A stretch of DNA of 64,000 nucleotides from Cervus elaphus (GCF_910594005.1 NC_057841.1:9967001-10031000), one strand, 5' to 3'; counted from the stretch's first letter, positions 31,648 to 43,368 are shown. Program-made: numbers and translations. Notes: generated from the sequence alone by a model not told the origin.

Positions 31648-31689
<42 letters not shown>
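31632..31689. repeat. poly-C and (CA)n microsatellite in a SINE tail
   Basis: ACCCCCCCACCCCCCCGCCA followed by about 20 CA units (31649-31689). It grew at the 3' end of the Bov-tA. The VCVCV frames on the minus strand are its translation. Confidence 0.95.
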
Positions 31690-31692
<3 letters not shown>

Positions 31693-32464
31693 ATTTGATA
31701 ACAACAACTCAGTGCTCTGGAAACTGACTAAAGGGAATTAACAATCTGAGAATCTCTCATGCTTAAAAAACCTCTGAATTTCAGGAGAATTCCAAATGAT
31801 GCATGGAGACACTCTGCCTGTGGAGGTGGAGCGTAACCCCTCACTCCTTAAATATCAGGTCCACGTAGTGACTATTAAAGGATGAACACCATGAAATCCA
31901 GATTTAATGTTACCTTTTAGTCTCCCTAAATGTGCTGGGCAAATTTAAAAAATGTCCTTAGCCCAAGAGGTTATAAAGGGCTTTTGCCATCCAGATAAAG
32001 ACAAGGAAGAGATGCAAGGCAGAAAAGAGTCTGAACATCAATCCAGGAGCTCAAGTTAACCCAACTATCACTTCAAACAGAAATTGTAGCATCAAATTAA
32101 ACTGGCGCATAACAGGCTTTTAATTTAAGACCTGGAGGCATCAGCTAATTTAGGGTGGTGCCAACCAGTGTGATGAAGTCTGAATACAAATGGCAGACAC
32201 ACCAAGGGCACATGGCTCTGCCCTCAAGGACCTCACGGTGGGTAAAGGAAATGCATTAAATGCTCATAACACAATACGATGGTGGAAACATTTCTCAAGG
32301 CCATGCAACACAGAAGTGAACAGTCTGCTGAGATGTGCTTGGGCTCCTACTTGAATTCAAACATATATCTGTAATTTATAAGCATGGAGGTATTATAACC
32401 CCTTGTAGAAATAACAAAGGACAATACATACTTATTCAGGAAGTAGCAATCTCCACTTACAGAA
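31690..32464. other. unique sequence, nothing recognised
   Basis: No repeat or gene recognised. Confidence 0.5.
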
Positions 32465-32469
32465 AGGAT

Positions 32470-32680
32470 GACTGGACAGCCTACTATTTGCCAAGCATGT
32501 GTGCACAGAGCTTTCATGCACATTCGCTTTTTGTGCTTATCTGCTATTTGGGAAACATTAAGTACATTTGTTTCACATAAAAGGAACAAGAAGTCTGATA
32601 ACTTTCCCAAGGTCACAACGATAGGAAGAAAAAGGATTTGAGCCCACATCCGAGTGACCCCAGTGTTCCGTCCTTGTAAT
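32470..32680 (-). repeat. MIR SINE
   Basis: ACTATTTGCCAAGCATGTGT at the left, ATAACTTTCCCAAGGTCACA and GATTTGAGCCCACATCCGAG at the right are the reverse complement of the MIR body and head. The 139-residue minus frame overlapping it is accidental. Confidence 0.82.
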
Positions 32681-33604
32681 GGACCCACGTTGTTTACAAA
32701 AGCTATCCAGTAGAACTCATGCTCAACAAGACTGCATTTCCAAAAACCCAGATGCCCTTTTTGCATCTTTTAGAAATTCCTCCCATAGGTACCACTAGTT
32801 GTAAGTCACCACCATTACTAAAATCAAGCAATATCAGGAGCTGCTAGTAAGTATTTTGTCTCTCAAATGCCATAAGTTAACGAAAAGAATGCAGAACTTA
32901 GTGGATATATAGTTCATGTTAAATTTTTATTTATAAAATGAAAGTTAATTTTAGTTTGCCTTTTGAAATTAGTGCAGGAGTGTTGGTATTTTTATCATAG
33001 ACCCATGACTAAATATAGTTCCTCTGCTTCAAACTTACATAAAATATTTACTTAAGCATAATTATACCACAAAAGCTGATTCAAATACCAGGCTTCATTA
33101 GGAGAGTTTCACAGTTGTCTTAAATCAAGACAGGAGGGTTAATCAAAGTGTAATTACTCTGACCTTAAGCCACATATATCTTTTTATATATCATGCTATT
33201 TATAATGCATTTTGGCAGATCAGCCTTTTGAACATATCAGAGGCTGTTTAGTAAAAAGGAGTCATTATTAATATCATTAGGGATGCATAGAAGTTAGAAA
33301 GAAATGGTTACTGGATTCCACCTAAATACATAATGGGCTATTGGAGATACAGAGAACTGTAAAGAAGCTCTCAGCTCATTTCAGACTTGCATTTCTATAG
33401 GAGATAAGTCAAGCAAACAGGAAAACTACATTACTCACAGTGTCTCCTCAGACCAAACATATGCTACAATCTATAAGTGCTATAAAAATTGAAAGAAAGA
33501 AATTCCCTGTGAGACTCGGGGAAGCTTTCAAGAATGAAGTGGAATCTGAGCTTGACCTTGAAGAATCATTACTTTCTGTTCTCATTTAGCACCTGTGCCA
33601 ACCA
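32681..33604. other. unique AT-rich sequence, nothing recognised
   Basis: No repeat or gene recognised. Confidence 0.5.
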
Positions 33605-33608
33605 GTCA

Positions 33609-33931
33609 GTGAAAGTGAAAGTGAAGTGAAAGTCACTCAGTCGTGTCCGACTCTGCAACCCCATAAACTATACAGTCCATGGAATTCTCTAGGCCAGAAT
33701 ACTGGAGTGGGTAGCCTTTCCCTTCTCCAGAGGATCTTCCCAACCCAGGGATTGAACCCAGATCTCCCACATTGCAGGAGGATTCTTTACCAGCTGAGCC
33801 AGAAGGGAAGCCCAAGAATACTGGAGTGGGTAGCCTATCCCTTCTCCAGCGGGTCTTCCTGACCCAGGAATCGAACCAGGGTCTCCTGCATTGCAGGTGG
33901 ATTCTATACCAACTGAGCCATCAGGGAAGCC
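33609..33931 (-). repeat. Bov-tA SINE with tandem duplication of its head half
   Basis: 33609-33812 is one reverse Bov-tA (GAAAGTGAAAGTGAAGTGAA linker-like start, CTCAGTCGTGTCCGACTCTG, CTGGAGTGGGTAGCCTTTCC, CCAGGGATTGAACCCAGATC). 33813-33931 repeats from AAGAATACTGGAGTGGGTAG to GAGCCATCAGGGAAGCCT. The two halves share GAGTGGGTAGCC but differ at many bases, so the duplication is not recent, or the second part is a separate truncated insertion. Confidence 0.88.
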
Positions 33932-33974
33932 TGTCAAGCAGTACCTGAAGCCTCCCCACCTACCACCAGGTTAG

Positions 33975-34378
33975 CTCTCTCTGCATCGGTCCCCAAATTC
34001 CTCCAGGACAGGAACCTTGCCTTGTGTCTCCCTGAATATCTAGTTTGCTTTAATAAGCATGTTCCAAACAGTGTGTTGACCACCTGGTGAGAAGAGCTGA
34101 CTCATTGGAAAAGACCCTGATGTTGGACAAGAATTGAGAGCAAGAGGAGAAGCGGGTGACAGAGGATGAAATGGTTTGATGGCATCACCGACTCAATGGA
34201 CATGAGTTTGAGCAAACTCAGGAAGATGGTGAAGGACAGGGAAGGCTGGTGTACTGCAGCCCATGGGGTCACAAAGAGTAGGACCCAACTTAGTGACTGA
34301 ACAACAAAACAGTGTGTTATATGGATCTGGATTAAACATTCCTATGGAAAGGTCAGTCGCTCCCATTCTTTCTCAGAG
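33975..34378 (+). repeat. L2 3' end interrupted by a BovB tail
   Basis: CCCCAAATTCCTCCAGGACA, GGAACCTTGCCTTGTGTCTC and TAATAAGCATGTTCCAAACA follow the L2 3' end. A BovB 3' fragment then interrupts. Right of it the text is too diverged to be sure how far the L2 continues. Confidence 0.5.
34066..34318 (+). mobile_element. BovB LINE 3' end with 12-bp perfect target duplication
   Basis: Body 34078-34306: GAGAAGAGCTGACTCATTGG, AAAGACCCTGATGTTGGACA, GAGGAGAAGCGGGTGACAGA, CAATGGACATGAGTTTGAGC and tail AAAGAGTAGGACCCAACTTA. AAACAGTGTGTT occurs at 34066-34077 and 34307-34318. A strongly 5'-truncated insertion. Confidence 0.95.
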
Positions 34379-34574
34379 TCTCACCAGGAAGAGAAGCATG
34401 TAAATGCAAAGGACCATGTACTACACACAATGGCAAAACCACCCACCTGCACCCAAGACAGAAGGCTTGGGCCCCAGGCAGAGAGCACAGCCTACTGACT
34501 GTAGTAGTCAGTTCAGTGAGTGCTAACAGCTGTCCCACCCAGCAGACCACCAGTTGCTGAATGCTTCTGTCTCC

Positions 34575-34922
34575 CTCAAAACATTCCACATGCCCCTTTG
34601 TGGTCTGCCCCGTCCTCTGCCTCTAGAAACAGTCAACTGCTTTTTCACTGTCATTATAGGCTAGTTTGCATTTCACATAAATAGAATCATCTGGAATGCA
34701 TGATGCGCATAATATACCTGTTAGGCACGCCACTTGGTAACTGATTTCTTTCTTTCATGCAGGATGAATATTTTGCGTTTCATTCATCTTGTTTCACAGA
34801 TCACTCATTATTTGGTTCCTTTTTATGGTTGAGTATGACTCAATTATATGGGTTGTCTGTTGTTCAAGTGTTGATGACATCTGTGTTGCTTCCAGTTTGG
34901 GGCTATTATGATTAAATTTCCT
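34575..34922 (-). repeat. old L1 remnant
   Basis: CTGTCATTATAGGCTAGTTT, ATTTCACATAAATAGAATCA, TTTTATGGTTGAGTATGACT, GTTGTTCAAGTGTTGATGAC and CTTCCAGTTTGGGGCTATTA match the reverse complement of an L1M-type ORF2 end and 3' UTR. Confidence 0.68.
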
Positions 34923-36040
34923 GCTTTCAGGAAGACAGTATGGAGGGTCAGAGTGTCCCTCTTGCATTGGCTATTTCTTAAGTAACTTGAAAGATAATAT
35001 ATCACTGTGGTACATTTTAGGATAGCACTTCCTTCTTCTTTTTTTTTTAGAATAGCCCTTTCTGAACCCCAATGAAATAGTACTGCAAATGTAGGAAATT
35101 TATTCCAGATGCATCATTTACTGCAAATGGTGTGCAGAATCATGTAAGAATAAAAACATGAAATTTTCTTCCCTATTTTTTATCCTCATTATCATGCTGA
35201 ATTATACAAATTAAAAACCATGCTTGATTTTGAAAAGTGTGAGTAAAGGGGAGTTTAAAATGGCTACTAAATCATTTAAAAGTAGAGAGAGTGATGCATT
35301 ATTTGTTCTTGAGTTGATAAGTCACCAGTGCCGAAACTCCATCTATAAACTGAAATGTCAGATTTCTTTATATTTTATTTTTTCCTGAATTTTGCAAATT
35401 ATAATTTCTTGTATGATTTCATATTCTTTTGGTTTAATAAAAATATTGATTTTATATTTTCTCTCTCAGGTATATAACTTTGTGTGTAGTGAATTATGCT
35501 GACCATTGCAAAAACTGAAAACTTATAAAGGAATATATATAACTCTTCAAATAATAATGACTATGTCAGTAAAAATAGCATTTACAGCATTGTATCAAAA
35601 TATTAATATTGAAATACTAAATTATGTAACTGACTATTCCTTTTAAGGTTTTCAATATAGAGACAGATATAAATATAACAAAAATATTGAACCAAAATCT
35701 AAGCTTCGATCTAAATTAGACAGTATTTCAAATATATAGCTAAATTTGAAGAAATGACTATCTGTTCAATAACCATTGAAGGGCTATTATGTATTTTGTT
35801 CTCATACTTCATTTTAATCTAACATGAAAAAAAAACAGAGTTTAGGCTGGAAAGAAAATTCAAAAGCTGATATTGAGAAGTCATAAGAACTGAGAAAAAT
35901 TTCACAGTAAGGAAACAATATGTGATGATACAGAATTTGAATTTCCTCGTAAAGAAAACTAAAACTTGAATAGAAGAAGGCAGTGGGGTAGTTTGAGCAG
36001 CAGATGGACGTAAAAGAGAGCAGGGCTGCCTGACATCTGG
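34923..36040. other. unique AT-rich sequence, nothing recognised
   Basis: No repeat or gene recognised. Confidence 0.5.
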
Positions 36041-36560
36041 AAAACCGCTTTGGCTAGGAAACGATTTCCCTTAGGGGAGCAGGGAGCAGGGAGCCTGGAA
36101 ATTATGTCATATACTGTTATATTTGATTATATGGAGACTCTCCTGGAATCGTACCAAACAGCTTGGTCTCTGCACAGTTTCAAGGTCATCCTGGAGGCTA
36201 CAGTGAAAGCACCTGTCTCTCGACCCTCAGCCTAGATGCTTCCCTTCTCTCTGCATGAGGAGCAGGACTGTTGGTGCCAATGCCAGCAACAGAAGCCTCA
36301 CTGGGCTGAGCTCTGGGCAAAGCATCTCTCAAGCCAGAATATCAATGTCAGAAGAGAAGACTTTTTTGTGGGACTTTAGTATAAATGACATCTCCTCTGG
36401 GCCAAGTTCTCCCTTTGTGGGCAACACCGTTGCCTCTATTTCTATGCACATTGTTGGAACTTCTATCACGACAATTATTCCCATGGACTGGGTAATGATC
36501 TTTTTCAATGTCTACTATTCTTCCTAGGTGTCCATTGAATAAAAAATCACAATGAGTAAG
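36041..36560. other. unassigned GC-richer block
   Basis: About 500 bp, markedly less AT-rich than its flanks. Two + frames of 61 and 90 residues run through it with no recognised motif. A 17-bp near-duplicate (GAAAAGAAGAAAAGGGA) lies just right of it at 36568-36585 and 36602-36618. It could be an old LTR, a decayed processed pseudogene or conserved noncoding DNA. Confidence 0.3.
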
Positions 36561-37774
36561 TGATCTGAAAAAGAAGAAAAGGGAATTTTTGTTCGACATT
36601 TGAAAAGAAGAAAAGGGACTTTAGGAGCAGGTGTGGGAAAGACCATGCTGACCGAATTCCGCTTGAAGTTGGGTCTCAGCCGCGGTGCCATTTTGGGGAT
36701 GGATTGTGGGTGGTGACGCTGTCATTTGGGGCTGATGGGTGAAAATCCAGTGTCCTGGCACTGCTGCCTTTTTCTCTCTAGGCAATGCCTATAAGAGAGC
36801 TCAGGGTGAGATGGTGATGAAACCTATGATGAAAATAACCCACATATTTGTGAAAATTGCCAGACTCATGTCGGGTATTGTATAAGGGAGAAATAAACAC
36901 AGTTGTACTTAACTGATTAGATTTTGTCATTTAAACGTTACAGCAGCTAGCATTAATGATTCAGATAGAAATGCATATGTTCCTAACCAGCTTAATGCGC
37001 ATCACTCATGCTTCCTTCTTGAGAACATTTAGCCCCATTTAGGGCCCAAAGAATGGCTTGCTAGAATTTAATGTTGCTGGAGAAATTAATATTGTGATTT
37101 TAAGTACTGCCTTGACTTCAGTTGCATGAAGAGAATAATTATAATCAGAGTTATCCTGAATTAAAAGGTCAAAGTAAAAAATAAATACCTCATCCAAGGA
37201 GACATTTATGTGAAGATTATGCAGTCAGCAGCATACAGTAATTTGAGAGCTTGAACTTCTAAAACTCTATAATGATATGTCACATAAGTAAATAACAAAT
37301 AAATCAGGACTTCAAAAATTCTTCTATGCAGAAACTGTGGTTGATTTCTCTGTAAATGCTTGAAATAGTCTTAGTGACATAAATTTATTCTTATTGATAT
37401 AAATTTAACCATTATCTATATAATATATATGTAATATATGTATATGTATATATATATCTCACTACTTTAAAAAAAAATCCTTGAATGCAACCATCATATT
37501 TGACTTGGAGCCTTTAAATAGTTTTCACAAATATATCCAGAGAAGGAATTCTTTGTTAAACCTGAAGAGCATGCCAATGAAGCTGAATTACTTTTGTGTA
37601 AAAGACGTGCTTGAGAAAAACTCAGTGACGGGTGATTTATGAATGAAAATTTTAGTATCATATTCTGCTAATCACCAAAAAACACAAAACCTGTTCTCTG
37701 GTTTTAAAATTATATAAGAAATCTCTTTAAAATGATATAAGAAAATAACTATTGTTTCTCCACCATTATGTTCA
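36561..37774. other. unique sequence, nothing recognised
   Basis: 36620-36800 is GC-richer. 37420-37460 is an impure (TA)n. No repeat family or gene recognised. Confidence 0.45.
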
Positions 37775-38624
37775 GTAATGTACCTGTAATGGCTAAAATG
37801 AGTATCCCATGTGAACTGACCTTAAATCACAAGTAAAACAAGACCACACAATTAAAGGGACTCTGCAGAAAAAGGTTAACCCAGAAAGGCTGAGACTTCA
37901 TCCTTACAATGTCCTGCTTATAAGGCTGACCTTTGGATGATGTCTGGGAGCTTGGATTTCAGAACTGTTCCGTGATAAGAGTAACAAGCTGTGCCTAAAC
38001 GATTGAGCAAATACTATGGTTTAGACTGAAACTGCTTTCCTTTCAAGAGTCTGGGAATTTGGTACATGTCAGAAGGGGATGCATGTGACCAGTGCTCAGT
38101 AAAAATCACTGGTGCCGAGTGGCTAGTGAGTCCCTTGTAGACTTTGACCTGTGTTGTCCCACCCAGCTGGTGCGGGACTGAAGGCATCCTGTGTCCCCTT
38201 CCCACCAGGCGAGAACTTGTGCTCCTTGCACCTAGACTGCTGTGTGCCAAGTCGCTTCAGTTGTATGTGACTCTTTGTGACTCCATGGACTGCAGCCCGC
38301 CAGGTTCATCTGTCTGTGGGATTCTCCAGGCAAGAATCTTGGAGTGGGTTGCCATGCACTCTTCCAGGGTATTTTCCCAACCCAGGGATTGAACCCATAT
38401 CTCTTTCTTATGACTCTTGCACTAGCAGGCACATTCTTTATAGCTAGCACCACCTGGGAAGCCCTCCTTGCACCTAGAATCCCCCATGTTCCCCTTTTTC
38501 CCCCTTTGCTGATTTTATTTTGTGTCCTTTCACTGTAATAAATCATAACTGTGAGTGTGACTATATACTGAATCCAAAGAATCATCACGTGTAGCGATGG
38601 TCTTAGAGACCTCTGACACAGTAA
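37775..38624 (+). mobile_element. solo LTR (ERV-type) split by a Bov-tA
   Basis: Body 37779-38620. It starts TGTACCTGTAATGGCTAAAA and ends CTCTGACACA, with GTAA on both sides (37775-37778, 38621-38624). It contains GAAAGGCTGAGACTTCATCC, GACCAGTGCTCAGTAAAAAT, GTGCCGAGTGGCTAGTGAG and CTGTAATAAATCATAACTGT with a polyadenylation signal, as in mammalian ERV LTRs. No internal viral sequence is present. The 4-bp flank suits class I, but the class is not certain. Confidence 0.65.
38222..38478 (-). repeat. Bov-tA SINE with 15-bp perfect target duplication, nested in the LTR
   Basis: Body 38237-38463: CCAAGTCGCTTCAGTTGTAT, CATGGACTGCAGCCCGCCAG, TTGGAGTGGGTTGCCATGCA, CCAGGGATTGAACCCATATC, ending CACCACCTGGGAAGCC. 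CTCCTTGCACCTAGA stands on both sides (38222-38236, 38464-38478). Confidence 0.96.
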
Positions 38625-39418
38625 CAAAAATTACCAAAATTAGGCATTTGTCTGCAGACATCTTTCTGTATGAGCCTGTTTTCGTTGGTAGCATATTCAT
38701 GTCAATTCTTCTATACTTGCACAGTTGGAAATAGATGAAGACGACTCTGTGCACAGAAAATGAAATTTCTAAAGAAAAAATAAAGCATAATTAATGGGAT
38801 GTCTCAAAAAATAGGATGTGTACGAAACAAGAATAACAATCATGGTTAGAGCTCAACTTAGAAAATTGTTTCTAAAATAAGCATAAATGTCTTAATTGTA
38901 TATATCAATTTGTTATTTTATAATTCTACAAGCAGTTGCTCTCCTTAAAAAATACTTTTTAAAATAAACAAGCATATGGACTGATTCATTTTCAAAATAT
39001 CCTCAAGGATGCATGCAGTTTCCAGGCTCTTCTTTTGCCCTCTCCATCTCTTACATATTCCATGATCAACTTATTAACTGGACTAAAAATTCCTTTAAAC
39101 CAAAAGAACTACTACTTTGACAAATGCTGTGGTATCTTTTCACACCTTCCTTAGTTATAATCTACAAATTTGAACTTTGATTATTGGGTGATTGAGAGTT
39201 GAAATATCATATTGTAAAACTATTAACAAGAAAAGCATTATTTATAATTTGTCTCTGTAACCACATTTTCAGGATAATGATATCAAGTACTAATATGATT
39301 ACTCCAAACCCAATCTACATCATAATGCTTTTATATATGTTTGCTTGTTAATTATGTGTTATCTATAGTATTTTTGCATTTCATCTGGTGAGTTCCTTAA
39401 ATGAAGAAGTTCGATATA
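38625..39418. other. unique AT-rich sequence, nothing recognised
   Basis: No repeat or gene recognised. Confidence 0.5.
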
Positions 39419-39419
39419 T

Positions 39420-39582
39420 ATTTTTTTTAGTATTTATTTGTTTGTTTATTTGGCTGCCTTGGGTCTTAGTTGTATCACATGGGAACTTCTGCTGTGGTGT
39501 GCAAGCTTAGTTGCTCATTAGCATGTGGGACCTTATTTCTTCAACCAGGTATCAAACCTGCATCCCCTGCATTGTAATTTTG
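39420..39582 (-). repeat. CHR-type SINE, truncated at its tRNA end
   Basis: Long T-run, ATTTATTTGTTTGTTTATTT, GGCTGCCTTGGGTCTTAGTT, TATTTCTTCAACCAGGTATC, AAACCTGCATCCCCTGCATT. The usual CCACTGGACCACCAGGGAAG end is missing. Confidence 0.85.
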
Positions 39583-41039
39583 TTTTACCTAAAACCTTAA
39601 ATTTCAAATAATTCTATGCAAATTATTTTTTTAAATCTGTGGCAAGAAAATGAGAGTGAATACTAAATAAGATGCTTGCTTAGCAATTGTGTTTCAGCAA
39701 GTACAAACAGTAACAAATACATATGTAAATAACATATATGAAAGAAAAACATTCATAAATATGTTTGTGGAAGAAAATGCTATTTATTCTCTTTGGATAT
39801 GATAATCACACGCATTCTGAAAATGTAATATTGTATCATATTCTTTTCCCCTATCTTGATTCATCTCACAAATCCTCAAAATACACTTTTTTCTTTCAAA
39901 GTAAAAACTACATGAAACCGATGGAACACTGTAAAAATTAACAAAGTAAAATAGCTTGAGGGGACTGCTAATGGTTCCCCCCAAAAAACTATATGTTTAT
40001 CTATTTATCCTGAAATTGTTATGAACAATTATTACTTTTCCATAAATTTAGAAAGCAACTATTACCATGCAATAATACATCCTATCCATTAAGAAAAGAA
40101 ATCATCAAATAGAATTTCTTCATTTAATGAAATGAATATTGTACCACCTTCACTTTTGATTATTAACTAATTAGCAATGATTATCAATACCCTTAAATTC
40201 AGTACAGCCTAGTAGAAGGGAGAGATAAATGGTCTCCTACTCCTAAGAACTGAAATTAAATCTTGCTTCTATCAAAGAAAAAATTCAGCACTCTTTAAAA
40301 TCATATAGTATTAATGAATATTCAGTCTACGTATTTGTGAAATGTGGGAATTGACTTCATTGTTCAGTGAAATGCCTTCCCATAAATAAGTAGTTTAACA
40401 CATTGGAAAATACTGAATAAATACTAGCCATTCATTATAAAAGGACAATAATTTAAGCATTTTCCTCTTCTTCCTATTCACTTTGTCAAGTAATTAGCAA
40501 TATTTAAGCAATCACTTATGTGTGCCAAGCAATCTTATATGTATAAACAACTTTTCTTTTAATAAGGAAAATAATTTATAAATAAAGCAATCACCCAAAA
40601 GAAAAATGCTTAGTGAATTCAGATTTGATTTTCCAAATTCTTAGTTGTTCTTATGTGCCCACAGTTTCAATGAAGAATATAACCATCCTCATTTATTTGA
40701 TTTTATAAAAACAAGTTATTTTTATTTTCTCATATTTTATTATATAACATCTAGTTTGCATTGTATAATGGTCTATAAAAGATTCCCAGACTAACATACA
40801 TTATATGATTTGAGATAAATTGTTCTGGAAATGATTATCAATTTCTGTTTTCCTAACTCTAGTTGAATTTGTAACAGTATTTAAAGTCTTTGGTATGCTT
40901 CTGCACTAAACAGTACTCAGCAGTTGAGAAGCAATGATTTCCCTGGGAAGAAAGATTGGTCAAAATCCTACTCAAGACTTCTAAAATCTGCTAGTCAAAT
41001 GGGGATTTAATATAATACTGGATTGGTTTCTATTTTATT
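39583..41039. other. unique, strongly AT-rich sequence
   Basis: About 1.45 kb with no recognised family or frame. Confidence 0.5.
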
Positions 41040-41322
41040 ACTTGCTTATAATTCTAATGCAAAAGGAAGATTGCCATAGGTAGTAAACTAAAAAAGACTG
41101 AGATAGTCAAATAGGGTAAATATAAAGAAAACCACACAGGCATAGCTCAGTAAAACTTAAAATTTAACCCAAAGATTCTTAAAAGCATCCAGAGAAACGC
41201 AGACTTCTCAACCAGCAACAATAGAACATTTAAGAAAATGGATAATTACATTCAAAGTACAAAACAAACATGCTGCCGATCCAGTTCTATACATAGCAAA
41301 AATGCTTTCCAAAAAAGAAAGG

Positions 41323-41444
41323 TGGTCCAATGGCTAAGACTGGGAGCTCCCATTGCAGGGGGCCCAGGTTCAACTACTGACAGGGGAAGTAGATCTCACA
41401 GTCCTCAACTAAGACCTGGGGCAGTCAAATAAAGAAGTAAATTA

Positions 41445-41447
<3 letters not shown>
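41323..41447 (+). repeat. CHR-type SINE nested in the ancient L1
   Basis: GGTGGTCCAATGGCTAAGAC, CCCATTGCAGGGGGCCCAGG, TTCAACTACTGACAGGGGAA and CAACTAAGACCTGGGGCAGT, tail AAATAAAGAAGTAAATTAA running into (TA)n. The head is cut short by about 8 bases. Confidence 0.88.

Positions 41448-41492
<45 letters not shown>
41448..41492. repeat. (TA)n microsatellite in a SINE tail
   Basis: About 22 pure TA units following the SINE A-rich tail. Confidence 0.95.
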
Positions 41493-41497
<5 letters not shown>

Positions 41498-41896
41498 TTT
41501 TTTTTAAAGAGACACATGTGTACATTTTCAGGTAAATGAAAATTTAGAGGATTAGTGAACAGGAGATGTGCATGTAAAGGGAATAATTAGAGGGTTCTTC
41601 AGACAGAAGCAAAATGACCCCAGAAGGAAAGTAGACCCCAGAAAAATGACCTTGAGTCACAGATTTGCCACAAGGAGTACAGAGCCTACTGAAAGTAAAT
41701 ATGTGAACTTGTCTAAATGATTACTGTTTGATTAATGTTTTATCATTAATGATAAAGTATTGGGTACATAAATGTACAGAACAGTAAAATAGCTGATGAT
41801 AATTGCATAAAAATATAAGAGGTGGTTTGAGAATAAAACAAGAGTTAAATTGTTTTAAGGTCCTTACAATGACTGTGTTAAAATTCTACTATATAA

Positions 41897-41946
41897 GCAG
41901 AAACCAACACAACAGTGTAAAGCAATTATCTTCCAAGTAAAAATTT
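41897..41946 (+). repeat. very short ruminant L1 3'-end insertion
   Basis: GCAGAAACCAACACAACAGT and GTAAAGCAATTATCTTCCAA is the last ~50 bp of the ruminant L1, close to consensus and inside the much more diverged old L1. Confidence 0.65.
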
Positions 41947-42600
41947 CAATAATAAGCCTATATATCAGATTCTAATGTTAATGATGGATTTATAATTTCA
42001 ATATCAAACCATAAAATTTAGTAAAATAATGTATAATAGAGGAAGAAAATGAAATACAATAAAATTTAATTATTTGAGAACTAGGAGAAAAGAAATAGTT
42101 GAGATGAAAAAGTGCAGATAAGATGGTAGACTTATGCATGTACATTGTAATGACATTAAATATAAATGAGCAAAATTGTCCAATTAAAACTCTAGCCTTA
42201 TTGGGTTAGATTTTACAATAAATCTCCTATAAGTTTCTTATAAGACAACCTTTAAATATAAAGCTACAAATTAGAGGGTGAAAATAAAAATACTGTAAAA
42301 CATATATGTTGGAAATATGAAACAAAAGGAAGCTGGCAACAATATACGAAAAAAAACAGATTTAATATTCTTTAAGAAAAGATTACTGATATAGAGATGT
42401 TTCATAATATGAAAAAATCAATACATTAGGAATATATAAAAAGTCTAAATATGTTTGCACCTAATCAGATAGCCTCAAAATATCCAAGGCTAAGAGAAAA
42501 ACAGAATTTAAAAGAGTCCCTGACATGTAAAATCACAGAGGAAGATATCAATGTGCTGTTTACAATCACTGATTAAAAGTGACTGCTGAAGACAAGAACA

Positions 42601-43072
42601 ATTTACCCCATCCCTGTCACAGCATCTTTATGAGTTTACGATTACTCTCTCATGGGTGTGCTGAATTTTAAATCTGCAGTTAACATGTGAAATATCTATG
42701 GACCTAAAAGAGCAGTTTGAAAGAATAAGTTGGTAATGCTGTCAACAGCAATATTTTGTCCTTTGAATAAAAATGAACCCTAGTGATGCCATTAAAACAT
42801 CTTGAGTGTGATCATTCCTTAGAAAATAAAAATGATCATGAGAAAACATGGAAATAAATAACCTTAAATGTTCATGCAAACATAGAAAACGCAAAGCAAG
42901 CTGACAAGATGAAAAATACAACAAACACTTGAGGCCTAAGAAATAAATGCACAAGCTAGTCCGCCCTGAACTGCACTCATGATAATATCCTTGAAATGAT
43001 CAGATTTAGGATAAGTGCCTTATCAACTCTAAAGTGTAATTCTGTATTAGTGTGCTGAGTTAACTCTTCAAC
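42601..43072. other. unique AT-rich sequence, nothing firm
   Basis: It may still be old L1, but nothing matches clearly. No gene. Confidence 0.35.
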
Positions 43073-43260
43073 GGGGCTTCCCAGGTGGTACCAGTGTGGG
43101 AGACGTGGGTTCCATCCTTGGGTTGGAAACTTCCCTGAATGGCCCACTCCAGTATTCTTTCCTGGGAAATTCCACGCACAGAGGGGTCTGGCAGGCTAGC
43201 TAGAGTCCATAGGCTTGCAAAGAATTCGACATGACTGAGTGACTGAGTACACAGCACACA
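43073..43260 (+). repeat. Bov-tA SINE with small deletions
   Basis: GGGGCTTCCCAGGTGGTACC is followed at once by GTGTGGGAGACGTGGGTTCC. The part with AAGAATCCGCCTGCC is missing. Tail GCAAAGAATTCGACATGACT. Confidence 0.86.
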
Positions 43261-43368
43261 CTATGTGGAAAAATTTATCATGTCTTTATATATTTCACTA
43301 ACACAGATATTTTGTACAAGAAGCAGAATTTGTCAAGTAACAAATCTTTGAAATATTCATTTCTTTGT

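Larger units (their letters stand above)
41040..42600 (+). mobile_element. ancient L1 fragment (upstream region through ORF2 endonuclease), interrupted
   Basis: Diverged L1M-like text in order: GCATCCAGAGAAACGCAGAC, CTTCTCAACCAGCAACAATA and TCTATACATAGCAAAAATGC to 41322; GTTCTTCAGACAGAAGCAAA and ACCCCAGAAGGAAAGTAGAC near 41590-41640; AGATAAGATGGTAGACTTAT, GACATTAAATATAAATGAGC and AAATATAAAGCTACAAATTA near 42110-42270; TGTTTGCACCTAATCAGATA near 42450. No frame survives. A CHR SINE and a ruminant L1 tail sit inside it. The right boundary is vague. Confidence 0.62.

Noticed and set aside
32347..32766. 139-residue minus-strand frame
   Set aside because: About half is a MIR SINE read through. No domain.
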